A stretch of 64,000 nucleotides of DNA from Fusarium oxysporum f. sp. lycopersici 4287 (lineage: Eukaryota > Ascomycota > Sordariomycetes > Hypocreales > Nectriaceae), in NCBI RefSeq assembly GCF_000149955.1, contig NC_030995.1, positions 2,774,978 through 2,838,977 of the forward strand, given 5' to 3'. Shown here piece by piece: positions 45,203 through 56,658 of this stretch (positions are counted from its first letter, which is position 1; each line of letters begins with the position of its first letter). The position numbers and the translations under genes are program-made. The notes beneath the pieces were generated by a model, which saw nothing but the letters and a program-made list of their open reading frames with translations, had not been told where the DNA came from and did not search any database.

Positions 45203-48200
45203 TTAGTAAGCATATGGCCTGTCGCTAAATCTACTGCCTTCAACCAGTCTTTTTTCCCTCTTTCCTGACTGTATCACGGCATCAACCTCTAGCGAAACCC
45301 CTTCAAGCTTCACTCCAGATCTATCCAGGCACCACAGCGTCAAAACTATATAGTTGGGGCCGTGATGGTTGAGTATCCCTTCAGGCAGCACGAACGAGGT
45401 TTGAGGGCCCAAATTGTTCACTGTGAAATTGATCAATTATTTTGACTTTCCTTTGTTGAGGGGGATTAGAGTATCTGGATCTTACCATATTTACCCAGCT
45501 GCCATCCGTTGACAAAAATCTGGATCCGAAAGTTCGCAACCGCGTTTCTGCCAACGTCGTTATTCTCCGCAGGCATCGTCGTGTTTTTGATACCCAGGCT
45601 GATAGGAATATCGTAACCGAGTGGAAAGTCAAGATTGACCGTCGTTGCAAAACAGCCAATGCCGGCTTGGCTCAAGCCATTAAGCTTAGTCTTTTCCCAT
45701 TTACCCGTAGGAGCCCCCGGTAGGTGAAAACCTTTTCTTTCGACATATAGGCTTCCCTCATTCAGAGGCCCTCTGCTATGGTCCTGGTAATGTTCTCCGC
45801 CAAGGTTTCCTGTCAATTTCCAGGAGATATCTGATTTTCTGATATGGCCGGAAAGCTTGTAGTCCAAAATTCCGCGAGGTTCCTTCATTTCTTGAGCATC
45901 TGAGAACCAATTGTCATGTAGCCCCATGTGGTCGATTAGCACAGTAACGACGTATGGTTTATGTGCCTGGAGCTTCCCAGGAAAGCTAAATGTTTGGTTT
46001 CGAGAGAGTACCCCGGTTTGGCCAGGCCAGGAGCCAAGGAATGTCGAGTTCAGCCAAATGGAGTGTCCAAAACCCTCTCCCCCCTGCGTCGAGATCAACA
46101 GCGACGACTCATGCCCTGTAGCAGTAAAATGTCCTCGGTATAACAAGGAACCTGAGTGAAAACCATAATCACTGGCGTATAGTGAGGTGGGGGTAGTCAA
46201 GGTGCGGGTGTTGTTTGTATGCATGTTTGTGCAGGGAACCCACTTCGAATCATCATACCCAGTGTGCACTTCCGGTAGTGTATCGAGATATCTCCATTCC
46301 AAGCTGCTAAGATCCGGTAAAAGTATCTTTGGATCTCGGTACTCTATCAGGCTTGAGATTTGCGATCCTTTGCCCGTAGTATGAACCCGCTGACCGTTGT
46401 AGTACAGCTTAGTGGGGATCACGGGAGCCCCAACGATATTTACTTCCGTTGTTCGGTTCACGTCTCCAGTGAGAAACAGAGCACCCTCCGACATCCTGGC
46501 AGTTCTCATAAGATAGCCGGCCTTGATAATGACGCTAGAGTTGGTAGATTCCAGCCTAGAGAACGATGTATAGTTATTTATGGGCGCTGGTGCAGGGAGA
46601 TCCAGTATCCAGTAGTTGTAAGCATCTTTTCGCCAGAGAAGATGGACTTCGAGCCCTGAAGAAAAGCGGAGAACCTGACCCTCAGGTTGCACATCCCAGT
46701 TGATAGTAAGCAGTGAATCGATCGAGCGGCATCTAAAACGGTTTCCCCCACTAGATTCTGGGCATTCGTGTTCATGCTCGACGGCAAATTCATGTGTTTC
46801 ACCATCTCCCCCGTAGAGGATAAGAACTGTCCGCGATTTGAACCGTCGCCATGCCATGACTTCTGCTGTGGAGTAGACAAGATTGGCGTTGCCAACGGGG
46901 TAATCCACAACGTGAATCTTGCTATCTCGGCCATTTAGGATTAATTGACCTCCAAGCCGCGGGACAGTCAGTTTGCCTTTGCTCGTGGGAATGGCTAAAG
47001 AATAGAAGTTTGGAACGCGAGCGGTATGGTCTGCTTGCCTCACAATGTAGTAGGCTGTCTTGGTAGATTTCAGCTGAGTTACTACCACCTTGCGGCTGTC
47101 GGTGAACTTCCCAAAAGTGCCATTGTCAGGAGAAGATTCAAGATAAGAAGGTGACGACTGGAAGAAATAGCCTTGGAGCTTAAGTTCACTATACTTTTCG
47201 CGATCAATAGCACGATTCTCTGAGATTGCTGCGCCCACGTCGTATGAGGTGTAGCCCTTTGCATGCCCCAGGTTACCCCAATTGGTACCCCCGAATATCT
47301 ATCACAGGTTAGTTCAACCGGATCTCGAGCATTAGCAGCAGAGGCACAAACCATGTAAAAGTTGACAACTGTAGCCTTCAAACCATAAATAAGCTTGTTA
47401 AAGACCCGAGCAAACTCGTGATTAATTAAAGCCGTGCAAGATTCGACGCCAGTTCCACCCCTATGTAACCAATTGAGATTAGTAAACTATTCCTTAGGTG
47501 GCAAGAAGACGTCTACTACCAAAAGTCTGCTGCTCCTCCTTGATACTCCGTCATTGCGAATGGGGTATTTGGACTTATTCTTTTCTGGACTGTAGCATTG
47601 ATGTTATTCAGAAGCCATTCGCCACGCGCCCAGTTGGAAGGATTGTCGCCTGCAGACGGGATCAGAATACTTCATCGATCAACCCTCATCATTACTTACA
47701 GCCAACACCCCAAGAGAATGGGTAGTGGTCCATCCCATATATGTCTACAGCCCCGGCTCCAGAACCGGGAGCCCAGTTTCCTACCGGCACACCATCGTTG
47801 CTGATAAATGGAACTGTAACACCGGCATTCCGAAGCTGCGATTCTATGAACTCCATGTAGTCTGGCTGTAGGCAACCGGTGATATTTCCAGAAGCATATG
47901 TCGAACAAATCGAATACTCATTCTCAGGCTGGACAAGAATCACAGGCCCACCATTCGTGATCTGGGCTTTTGCAATGATGCCACCAACGTGAGAAAGGTA
48001 TGCCATGGTGGATTCGGTGAATTCCGAGTCGTTTGTACGTATGGTTCCCTTCAAGCGCTGCACCCAGCCCGGGAAACCACCTCCTGATACCTCGGCATTG
48101 ATGTAAGGGCCTGGCCGAGCCAACAGATAGATACCCGCTTCCGACGCCGCTTGGAAGAATTCTTCCAGAGCGAAGACGCCTTCAGTCCGTACATGACCAG

Positions 48201-48504
48201 GCTGGCCCTCTAACAGTCCCCACATAAGATAAAAGGAAGCTCCGGAGAAACCACCTGCTCTCAGTTTCTGGAAGATATCAAGCCAAGTGCCCGGTACAGG
48301 AAGGCGGAAGGGATGTACTTCTCCGGAAAAGAACATAATCCGTTCTCCGTGAACCCGGATCGAGTCCCCATCCCAGGTTACAAGATTTTGAAGCTGAGCA
48401 TTTGCGCTACTATTAACAAACGCACTTGGTGCAGAGCTTGACAGCTCGGCCGCCAATAGGCAGAACGCGACGAGTTGACAAACAAAATGACGAAAAGGTT
48501 TCAT
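45203..48504 (-). CDS. Secreted GH35 beta-galactosidase
   Basis: Large fungal beta-galactosidase of family GH35, acting on terminal beta-galactosyl residues of arabinogalactan, xyloglucan or glycoproteins. Exons 48504-47700, 47649-47520, 47460-47352, 47298-45486 and 45420-45203 join in frame to 1024 residues, the usual size. Signal peptide at 1-25. Barrel landmarks: FSGEVHPFRLPVPGTWLDIFQKLRAGG, ARPGPYINAE, acid/base Glu about 196 in VQPENEYS, nucleophile Glu about 303 in AMTEYQGGA, and IFGGTNWGNLGHAKGYTSYD just after intron 3. The C-terminal beta domains include the jelly-roll GGEGFGHSIWLN and LGIKNTTMP blocks. The promoter lies in 48505-49650 and holds a CGTAT-N3-ATACG palindrome. Confidence 0.95.
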
Positions 48505-49650
48505 TGTAAAGATCTTGTTAAGTAACCGAGCTTGTAAATTGAGAGGAGCGTCCGATTACCAATATGGCCGACTGAGTATTTATGCCTGTTGTTCTCTTCC
48601 AATGTTTGTTTTATTTCCACTGAGACACAATAACCCACTAGATGTCTAAAGCTTAGAAAGTGATAGTTTTGGCAGTGATAGGCATAGAACTCGTATGCGA
48701 GGTAACCACATTGCAGACAAAGAAATGTCACGTTGTCGTGCATGGGTTGTGCAGCTGGCTTGTTACTTCAAAACTAGGTGGAACGTCTGAATGACAGGGA
48801 AATAATGAGGGGTAGATTCATCCGGGGGGCTAAAGTACACAAGCGTGAACCCATGATCTTGACTAAAGCAAGTATGCAAACTTTCGCCACAAGGCTCATT
48901 GACAAATAATTCTTCTTCCGTGGTCGTTACAGAAAGGCGATCGGTGGCTTATCGCCCGACGATCGGGCAAGGATCTATAGTTGTAGGGCTTCCAAGGCCA
49001 GAACCACAAGTCTTAATGATGAGACTCCTTGGTACTCAGTACGAAGAAGATATATAGACCTGGTCGCTTCAAAATTACTAGTTATACTTGTTGAGGGAAA
49101 CAGATCGAATTGACACCAGTGAAGCATACCATTTTAACAGGCAATGTCGTAAGTCAGCCGGCGTCGGAAATCCACTAAGCCGTATCAAATACGACAAATG
49201 CAGGGCTCTCTTGGCTCAGGGAGGCTGGGACTAATTACAGCGCTAACCGCATAAATTTACTAATTCTCAGCGCCAGTAAATATTCTGTCCTTAGTGGCTT
49301 GGCTCTACTAAACTCGGTGGTGCGCCCTCTGACTCTCGCTGGAAGTTTCGTTCCAACTTTGCAGCTAGTCAAAGTCCATTGCTCCGATATCTATCGTCAA
49401 GCTTGCTCTTTCCTTCCCAATCCACGAAGTAGCCACAAAGTCATCGTGATTGTCTAAGACTGCCAGCTTTTGGACTCTTTTTGGACCTTCTTTCTTTTGT
49501 TAGAATTGTCACTGGTTTAAATGTTTGTATATAGCTATATTGGGTCTCGAATATGGTACGTCTGTCAACGGACTCGGGATCAAATTTCTCTTTTCTACTT
49601 AAGGCGATTTAAGGGACCAATGCTGTCTTTCAAAGCTGGAAGTGCTTCAG
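48505..49650. other. Intergenic, promoter of the GH35 gene
   Basis: About 1.15 kb between the GH78 3' end and the GH35 start, both on the minus strand. It contains the palindrome at 49181-49193 and an imperfect inverted repeat, ATCGCCCGACGATCGGGC, near 48951-48968. A plus-strand frame overlaps the GH78 gene and is its shadow. Confidence 0.6.
49181..49193. promoter_or_regulatory. CGTAT-N3-ATACG palindrome, GH35 promoter
   Basis: CGTATCAAATACG, a perfect 5+3+5 inverted repeat 677 bp upstream of the GH35 ATG. Arms are identical to those of the site at 41946. Confidence 0.5.
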
Positions 49651-52490
49651 TCACTTCTGCCTATCTGGAGGTTCAAGACTGGGAAAGGCTGCGATGGCTT
49701 CGACCGGCCATAACATACGGTCACGATACTCGCCTACAAATGACCAGTGGCCACCGCCTAGTACGACTGTTGTGTCTCCTGCAGCAAATGGCAGCACAAC
49801 TTCTGCTTCCGTCATGTTTGGAATGTCCAACTCAGCTTTCAGGCCCCCGTCTTCGACCTTCCATTGGCCTGAAACCCATCCATAAGGAGTCAATTGCTTT
49901 ACATGTGCTGACGTTATACCGCCTCCAGGCTGGGGAGCAAAGCGAAACCGTTTCCAACCTGGTTCGACACGCTGAAGGCCCCCGAGCCTTTCGTGGAGAA
50001 AAGAGACGACGGAGCCAAAGCAGTAGTGATTGAAAGACGTCATCTCTCCTGGATTCACCTTGCCACCAGGCAGCATGCTATCCCACCGCTCCCACATAGT
50101 CGTAGCCCCAACTGTAAGGGGATAAAGCCATGAAGGGCATTCTTCACAGAGCAAGGTTGCATATGCCACAGAGCCATGGCCAGCACGCATGAGTGCCTCA
50201 CAAAGGTATGGGGTGCCAGCAAACCCAGTGCCAATTTTGAAGTTGTTACGGCGCACGATTGTGGCGAGCCGCCGCCCAGCAAATGATACCTGCTCATCAC
50301 TTGACAACAGATCAAACACTATGGCCAACGTGTAGGCTGTTTGAGAATCGGAGCTCATACGGCCACTAGGGCAGATGTATTCGGAACTGAACTGCCGGCG
50401 GCAGGTAGTCGACTCTTGAGCAAACGCCTGGGCATCTTCTTCCCGGTTGAGAACGGTGGCAATGGATACCATCAAGTCAAGTGAATGGACCAAGAATGCG
50501 TCAGCAACCAGCAAAGGATCTGTCTGGCCGTCCATGGGTTGGTCAGGCGGTGCAGTGGGGTCAAGCCAGTCCTGTTAAGCTATTAGCATCGCACACGTTC
50601 AAGCGACCGGAAAGATATACTTACACCTAGTTGGAAAGAGGTTCTATTCCAGAGCATCTGCTTGCCATCTTCGTCCCGAGGAATGGACTTAATCCATCTC
50701 TTCATGTTGTCATAGTTTTCTTGAAGGATGTCCACATCCCCTGAAGCTTCGTACAAAGCCCAAGGCACAAGAATGACGACATCATGCCAGATGGCAACTG
50801 GCAGGATGAGGCTCCAAATTCCGGCATCTCCTAGAATGTCAGGTGTTACATAGGGTGGGACGCCGTTGCGTCTGGACTGATCATGCCCAACATCGACCAT
50901 CCAGTCCTTCAAAAAGCCAACACAATTAAAGAGCTTTACAGCGGTTGGGGCAAATTGAGCAATATCGCCAGTCCATCCCAGCCGTTCGTCGCGCTGAGGA
51001 CAATCAGTCGGTATTGAAAAGAAGTTCCCTTTCATGCTCCAAAGTGAGTTGTCGTGGAGCTTGTTCAGCCTTGGCTCCGAGCAAGTAAAGAACCCTGTCA
51101 ACTCCATATCACTATGGCAGACGATAGCTTCAATAGAGCCTAGGATATTAAATGTCTCAGATAAGCCATCAATCTGGCAGTAGCGGAAGCCATGGTAAGT
51201 GAAGGTAGGCTCCCACGAGGTCGCAGGACCACCATCAAATACATATTGGTCCATGGCTTCACAGATACGGAGTGGTCGGAGACCTAGTTCACCATCCTCG
51301 AGCACTTCGGCATGTCTCAGTGAGATCAGGCTATCTTTGGGTCCTGATATATCCTTAAGTCTCACAAATCCGACAAGATTCTGGCCAAAATCGATAACCT
51401 TCTTGCCCTTCGGAGTTGTGATTAGATCAACAGGTGCCAGAGCCTGAATAGGGCGAACTGGTTCTGAAAAGCCTGCTGTGATGTTGACTGAGCTAGGCAA
51501 AGGCTCTAATACTGCGACTCGTTCCCAACCGGAGCTCATAAAGACGGAATTCGCCTTGGAAAGGTCCTCTGACCATCTGCAGATCTTGGAGTTGGCGTCG
51601 TATTTTTCTCCGTCATAAATCTCCGCCTTTAAAGCAGGACCAGGCTGTGAGAACCAGCTAGAATCAGAACACACTGACTCAGAAGCTCCATCGCTGTATA
51701 TAATCTCTAATTGGGCCATCAGAGACGGATAAGAGCCCCACCGACGTCGTTGTCCGCCAAAGAATCCTAACCGGCCACAAAACCACCCATCAGCGAGACG
51801 GAATCCGACACAACTTTGAGCAGATGAGACCAGTAGATGCTTTATATCGTAGGTTTGATACCGTATACGATTGTCGTATACCGTCCAACCGGGAGCTAAC
51901 AAGTCGTGGCTGACTTTACAGCCATTGACCTCAGCCGTGTAAACGCCCTGCACAAGCACGTATAGCCGAGCGCGTGCTATTGTTGCATCTGGCCGAATCG
52001 TGAAACTCTTGCGAAAAACTTGCTCCCGCTGCGATGAGGCGGTAGACTCTGCAAGTTGTGCCGAGGTGATTCTTGAACAATGCCATTCGTCTCTTGTGCT
52101 TAGGCCAAGCTCGTATACAGCTTCATCACTCCAAGCAGTAACTTGGTGAGTTGCTGACCGGGCTCTCACACGTACCGAAACTCTATCCCTTGGCTTCAGA
52201 TCAGCCTCACAAGGCCAAGGGACCAGCTGTGTCTTCGAAGACTTTGATCTGGCTGCGACTAATAAGACGCGGCTGTCCGTGGCAGCTCTGCCACCAGACA
52301 ATTGAGGGGTTGGAAGAATAAGGTAGACTTCAATTTCGTATTCTGACTGAGAGAAAGGAGTATCTTGACAACTGGAAATTCGCCAAGAGATCCTAGGCCT
52401 AGGGTTATCCTGCCCCAAGGTGTATTGAGGTCGATGGTGCTCGAAACGTACGTCCGTGACCAGGGCGCTAGTACTTTTGGTGTCCATCAT
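49651..52490 (-). CDS. GH78 alpha-L-rhamnosidase
   Basis: Inverting alpha-L-rhamnosidase releasing rhamnose from pectin (RG-I), flavonoid glycosides or saponins. Exons 52490-50625 and 50571-49651 give 928 residues; the single intron joins FQLG to DWLDPTAPP. Domain order: N-terminal beta domain with VRFEHHRPQYTLGQDNPRPRISW, accessory jelly-roll (GVYTAEVNGCKV...LLAPGWTVYD), then the (alpha/alpha)6 barrel with the hallmark TDCPQRDERLGWTGD and the closing MTSFNHYCFGSVVSFLHERLGG plus a C-terminal beta domain. No signal peptide is seen, in contrast to the neighbouring hydrolases, so it may be cytosolic and act on imported oligosaccharides or glycosides. Last member of the hydrolase run. Confidence 0.94.
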
Positions 52491-53088
52491 AACTTTTTGG
52501 GGATCAGGTTCGGTTCCAACGATGCTTCGAAATTTGCAAACCAGGGTCTCGAGAAAGTTCCAATAAGTGGAAGAATTCCAAAAGATAGTAGTCCAAAGAA
52601 TTGTAAGATAAGCATCTCAGATATTAGAAGGGCTGTAGAGTTTCATCGGGGATGTTGGCTCTTATGCCTAAATGTCGTATCAGCATCATGGGCGGGGTAC
52701 AAACAATGATGCAGCGGAGGGATGAATTATCGTTTTCGATACGATATTTATTGGTGCGGCAACGCATAGGGTAAGAAATAGGCTGAATTGCTAATGTATT
52801 TCTAGTGGCATTTTGACTGGGGCTTATTCCCCCAATAATTTGGGCCAGTTAAATTTATTCCACATTAGTTACCTTTCGCCCTAGCTTCGCAAGGAATATT
52901 TAAAAATAATACTTTAGAGGGAAAGTTATTACTTAGAAAGCAAAATAGTAAAGCAGTATTTATAAAACTAGTACTTCTATCTTAACTAAATTGCATTTTA
53001 ACTATTGGCTGGAGGACGGGACAGAGCTATTGAAAAATTATGAAAGATATCAAGTTATACTCATAATACCTCTGCTAATAACCTTAGA
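52491..53088. other. Intergenic, GH78 promoter and AT-rich tail
   Basis: No gene. It holds the imperfect palindrome at 52731-52743; 52840-53080 is AT-rich and unreadable. Confidence 0.55.
52731..52743. promoter_or_regulatory. Imperfect CGTAT-N3-ATACG palindrome, GH78 promoter
   Basis: CGTTTTCGATACG: right arm exact, left arm with one mismatch, 241 bp upstream of the GH78 ATG. Weak alone; noted because perfect copies occur at two neighbouring hydrolase promoters. Confidence 0.35.
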
Positions 53089-53990
53089 CTAGGCGCCCAT
53101 AAGACGGGGGAAGACTGCTGCTCCCATTTCGTCAGTGCTCTTCCAAATACCGAATTCCTTTCCATCGTCTACTTTACTCCAGTTGTCCCGTACGGTCTCA
53201 GGCGTCCATTCCTCCCCAGCAGCACCCTGGAAGCCATGCGTCTCAGCTACAAAAATGCGGCTCACAATCTTTCCCATAGCACCAACGGTTTCGCCAGTAA
53301 CCTTGCAATCTTCATGTACGAGCCATACAATTGCGGGAGAGGCTTGGGCAGCGGGAACGAACTGCTTCATGAGTTCTTGACCCTGGTTGGCCTTAGTGTT
53401 CGCCACGATTTGGTCGGTGAATCCTGCTGTAGCGACAGCATTGACTGATATATTGTACTCCTTTCCCTCAATACAAAGAGTTTTGGTGAGCCCGATTAGG
53501 GCAAACTTGGCAGCTGCGTAAATGCTTTGCTCGTCCTTCCCGAAAATCCAGTGCGAGGGGATCATGATGATGCGACCGTATTTTTGTTTCTTCATGTGAG
53601 GCCAAGCCGCTTGCGTAACATTGAAACTTCCTCTGACATGAACGTCCATCATCTCAGTGAAGAAGGCATCAGTGGTAGACTCAAAGAGCGTTTGTTTGGC
53701 GAATCTGGCATTGTTGATCACAATGTCAACACGTCCGAATGTAGTGATTGCCTTCTCGACCAGAGCATCTGCCATATCTCTGATGACTACACTTCCAACA
53801 TGAGATACCGCCTTGCCGCCTGCATTGATGATTTCCTGGACTGTCTTGTCGGCAGTAGCTTGCGTGGTACTGTTCGCAACAACTGCTGCGCCGAGTAGAC
53901 CAAGCAAAGGGCATGTTCTCGACCGAGGCCACGACCAGAGCCGGTAACAATAGCGACTGGGTTATCAAAGCGAAGGCGATCCGACGACAT
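53089..53990 (-). pseudogene. Short-chain dehydrogenase/reductase, frameshifted near N-terminus
   Basis: Classical SDR oxidoreductase resembling the dehydrogenase part of fungal peroxisomal hydratase-dehydrogenase proteins. The ATG at 53990 opens VAIVTGSGRGLGREHAL, the NAD(P)-binding TGxxxGxG motif, then changes frame near 53900-53912; the other frame continues LGLLGAAVVANS and runs intact to the stop with GRVDIVINNA, YGRIIMIPSHWIFG and the active-site YAAAK. The total length of 902 nt is one short of a multiple of three, so a single base appears deleted in CCCTTTGCTTGG. No GT-AG intron of usable size spans the point. NNAR in place of NNAG and SHWIFGKDEQ in the loop before the Tyr are unusual. 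The gene may be dead or the base may be a sequencing error. Confidence 0.7.
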
Positions 53991-55000
53991 CGTAGAGGTG
54001 AGACTGGTGTTTCTTGAAAGATTGATGGATTGAAGTGTAAGTGTGAGAAGTGTGTAGTATCTTATTGTGTGAGCTGTGGGATTGTCTGCTGAAGGGAGGT
54101 AATGTTTGTCTTTTATATCCAAGTCATCTTCCCTCTTACTATGTGATTTCTGCATCCGACCTAGTTTCGACGACTGCCGCCCAGAGGACTCCTTGCACAT
54201 ACTATAAGAGCCTAGCTAGTCCGAAAACAATCGCATTAGGACGTGGCTTCTGAAGAACTTATCTGATTAAGGTTTGCAAAGTGGTGATTTGTATATACCG
54301 AGCCAATCAGGACAACCAATTTCCGAGCCAAAGGATGTTTGACTACCGAGCAAAATCCGCTTCAAAGCATTGACAGCACCCGGTAAGTCCGATGAGCGGA
54401 ATTTGTTATTTTCCTTTAGCACTTATATCCGCAGTGCTACGAGATACTAGCGGAGTTTATGAGAGATATTCTGTTAATAGTAATCGGCAGTAGCTATGCA
54501 ACTACTGCTTTGTAAATAAGGGGGCAGAAACTTGCCAGAACAGAAACGATCTTTATTAGCGTTTTCGGAAAGCGAACTAACTGATTGGTCAGGTCTCTTG
54601 TAAGTCTCCGACCGAATTTTGCCCAAGTACCAATCGCACGGACTTTTGTCGTCTCCGCATGCGATCTGACGTGAAGCCAATCAGGTTGAGCTGACTTGTA
54701 CGTCATCGGCTTTTTCAAACTCCGCTGCTTCATGATGTCTGCAAGTCTCATCCGCCTCGTGCGGGATGAGAACTGCAGATCGCCTACAACATCTGTTACG
54801 ACAAGTGGGTACCACATATCTGCATTTTACAAGGCTCCGGCCAAGGACCTCCATATCTGTCAAGTGATAGTAGTCCAGAATTTAAGTCAAGACTGCGAAT
54901 TTCCCTCCAAAGTCTGCATCGACTGAACATCTTGTGATTGTACTCTTTCTCATCCTCTCTCCCATTTTATCAATCAAACGTCCAGACTCAACTTATTGCG
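53991..55000. other. Divergent promoter region
   Basis: About 1 kb between the SDR gene (minus) and the metallo-beta-lactamase relic (plus). No gene supported; a few overlapping frames under 110 codons lack domains. Confidence 0.55.
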
Positions 55001-56285
55001 ATGGCTACCAATATTCAACCCCTTCCAAAGCTGGAGGCTCCCTACTCTCAGCACGTGGTCGACGTTTCCGTCATTGACAGCATGACCTATGTTCGTTATC
55101 CTTTGAATTTCTTCTTGAAAAATCCCCTTCCTGGTCACGAGAACCTAGAATGCCCTTCTTTTGTCTTTCTAGTCCGGCATCTATCTGGGAAGAAAGTTTT
55201 ATTCGACTTAAGGCTTTGAACTAACCTAGAGTCTTTCCTGCTGATTATCTAGGAAAGTATCTCTAAGTATACTTTAAATATAAAGTCTAAAAAGGATATT
55301 ACCCAGATTCTTCGAGAGGATAGGACTATCTCGCTAGATAAGATTAATTCTATTATTTGGAGGTTAATAAAGAAATAAGGCAGTGGAGTTTTACTAACTG
55401 TATCTTAATAGATATAGCTACTGGCATACTAATTATATTAGTGATTTATTTACCTTTCCCTTTAGCATAGAACTTATTATTGGTCTAGGTTTTAAAAAAG
55501 CCTTACTTCTAGGGTACCTAGCTAATCCTAATAGAGTAATCCTTAAGGGCAATTATATATATATTTCCTAATATGGCCCTTTTATATTTTATTATTATAA
55601 TCAGCTAGATATAAATACTTTTACTAATATATAGCCTTAGGGGGCATTAGCTCTAGGAGATAGAGTTTATAAATAAATTATAAATTAATAGGCTCTAAGC
55701 CTTTGACTTTTTTAGTAATAATAGTCTTTTCCTATTAGATTCTCCTGGTATATATACCTCTCTAACTACTATATAAATAATAAAAAGATAACTAAGTTCT
55801 TATAGCATGCAGTAGGGCATATATATAGCCTGGTATGCACTTCTCTGTCTATATTTATTTTTATAGGCAGTAATAGCTATTATTATTATAGCAGCCTAAG
55901 ACCTAGTAAGTATATTACACTGCTAGACTAGGTCTCACCCTTACCATTTTCTATGCTACTACACCTATAAAACACTATTTATCCTGGTGCTCTCCTCGAA
56001 GCAATTTACCCGAAGCATAGCTGCATAGAGCCATACTATAGTCATTTAGAGCAGGCTCATGGGCGAGATGTCGCTAAGGCAGTAGATACTATTGATAAAA
56101 TGATTATCTTCGATGCTAGCGAGGACGTTTTTGTTATTCTTGCGTATAACAAGACCCTGCTAGATGTCATGGACTTCTTTCCTAAGAGTGCCAATAGATA
56201 GAAAGATAAAGGCTAGAAAGAGACTACTTGATGGAGATTTCTCGAGGATTTCAAAGGGGCACTTCCTAATAGAACCGATGTTTGA
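55001..56285 (+). pseudogene. Metallo-beta-lactamase fold hydrolase relic with RIP-like middle
   Basis: Relic of a lactonase-like metallo-beta-lactamase fold protein. The first 230 bp are intact coding sequence from ATG 55001 (MATNIQPLPKLEAPYSQHVV...LECPSFVFLVRHLSGKKVLFDL). From about 55235 to 55980 the DNA becomes very AT-rich and full of stops, though fragments such as ELIIGLGFKKALLLGYLANPN are still readable. The last 300 bp are again nearly normal (PGALLEAIYPKHSCIEPYYSHLEQAHGRD...VMDFFPKSANR), with three stops at positions where Trp or Arg codons would be expected, as after G-to-A change. The metal-binding HxHxDH motif lies in the damaged part and cannot be read. No function remains. Whether ends and middle decayed at different times is discussed in the findings. 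Confidence 0.72.
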
Positions 56286-56658
56286 ATAGTTCCAGGGACA
56301 CAGTAAGCATACAGATCGCCATGGTTGACATCGTTGAAAAGGTTGGGGGCCAATCCTTTTAGATAGAGGCCCCTATCGTGTAAGCAAGTTATGTGTCAAT
56401 ATACAGCTACTCAATCGCCTAGTAAACAGGAAACTTGAGCAGTGGTCTCAAATTGAATTCAATGAGTTCAACTCAATGTCTTCAGCTTGAGTATTGGTTC
56501 AATTTACATTGGATACTTGGCAGTTTGTTCAGCTCGCTTATCACGTACACTAGTTAGCCCAAGCGTGGACTGGTCCTGGCAAGGCTTGCTTCCCAAACTA
56601 TTTTCATAACTCTATGGACCTAATGCCTATCGAGCCGCAATTAAGACTGGCGTATAGG
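56286..56658. other. Convergent 3' intergenic region
   Basis: About 370 bp between the relic and the dehydratase 3' end. Nothing seen apart from repeated TTGAGT/TTCAAT words near 56430-56510. Confidence 0.5.

Noticed and set aside
48951..48968. CCCGACGATCGGGC inverted repeat as another copy of the cluster motif
   Set aside because: The spacing is CCGACGATCGG, not CCG-N-CGG, and its neighbours are hydrolase genes.
52365..52709. Plus-strand frame over the GH78 start
   Set aside because: Antisense shadow of the GH78 coding sequence.
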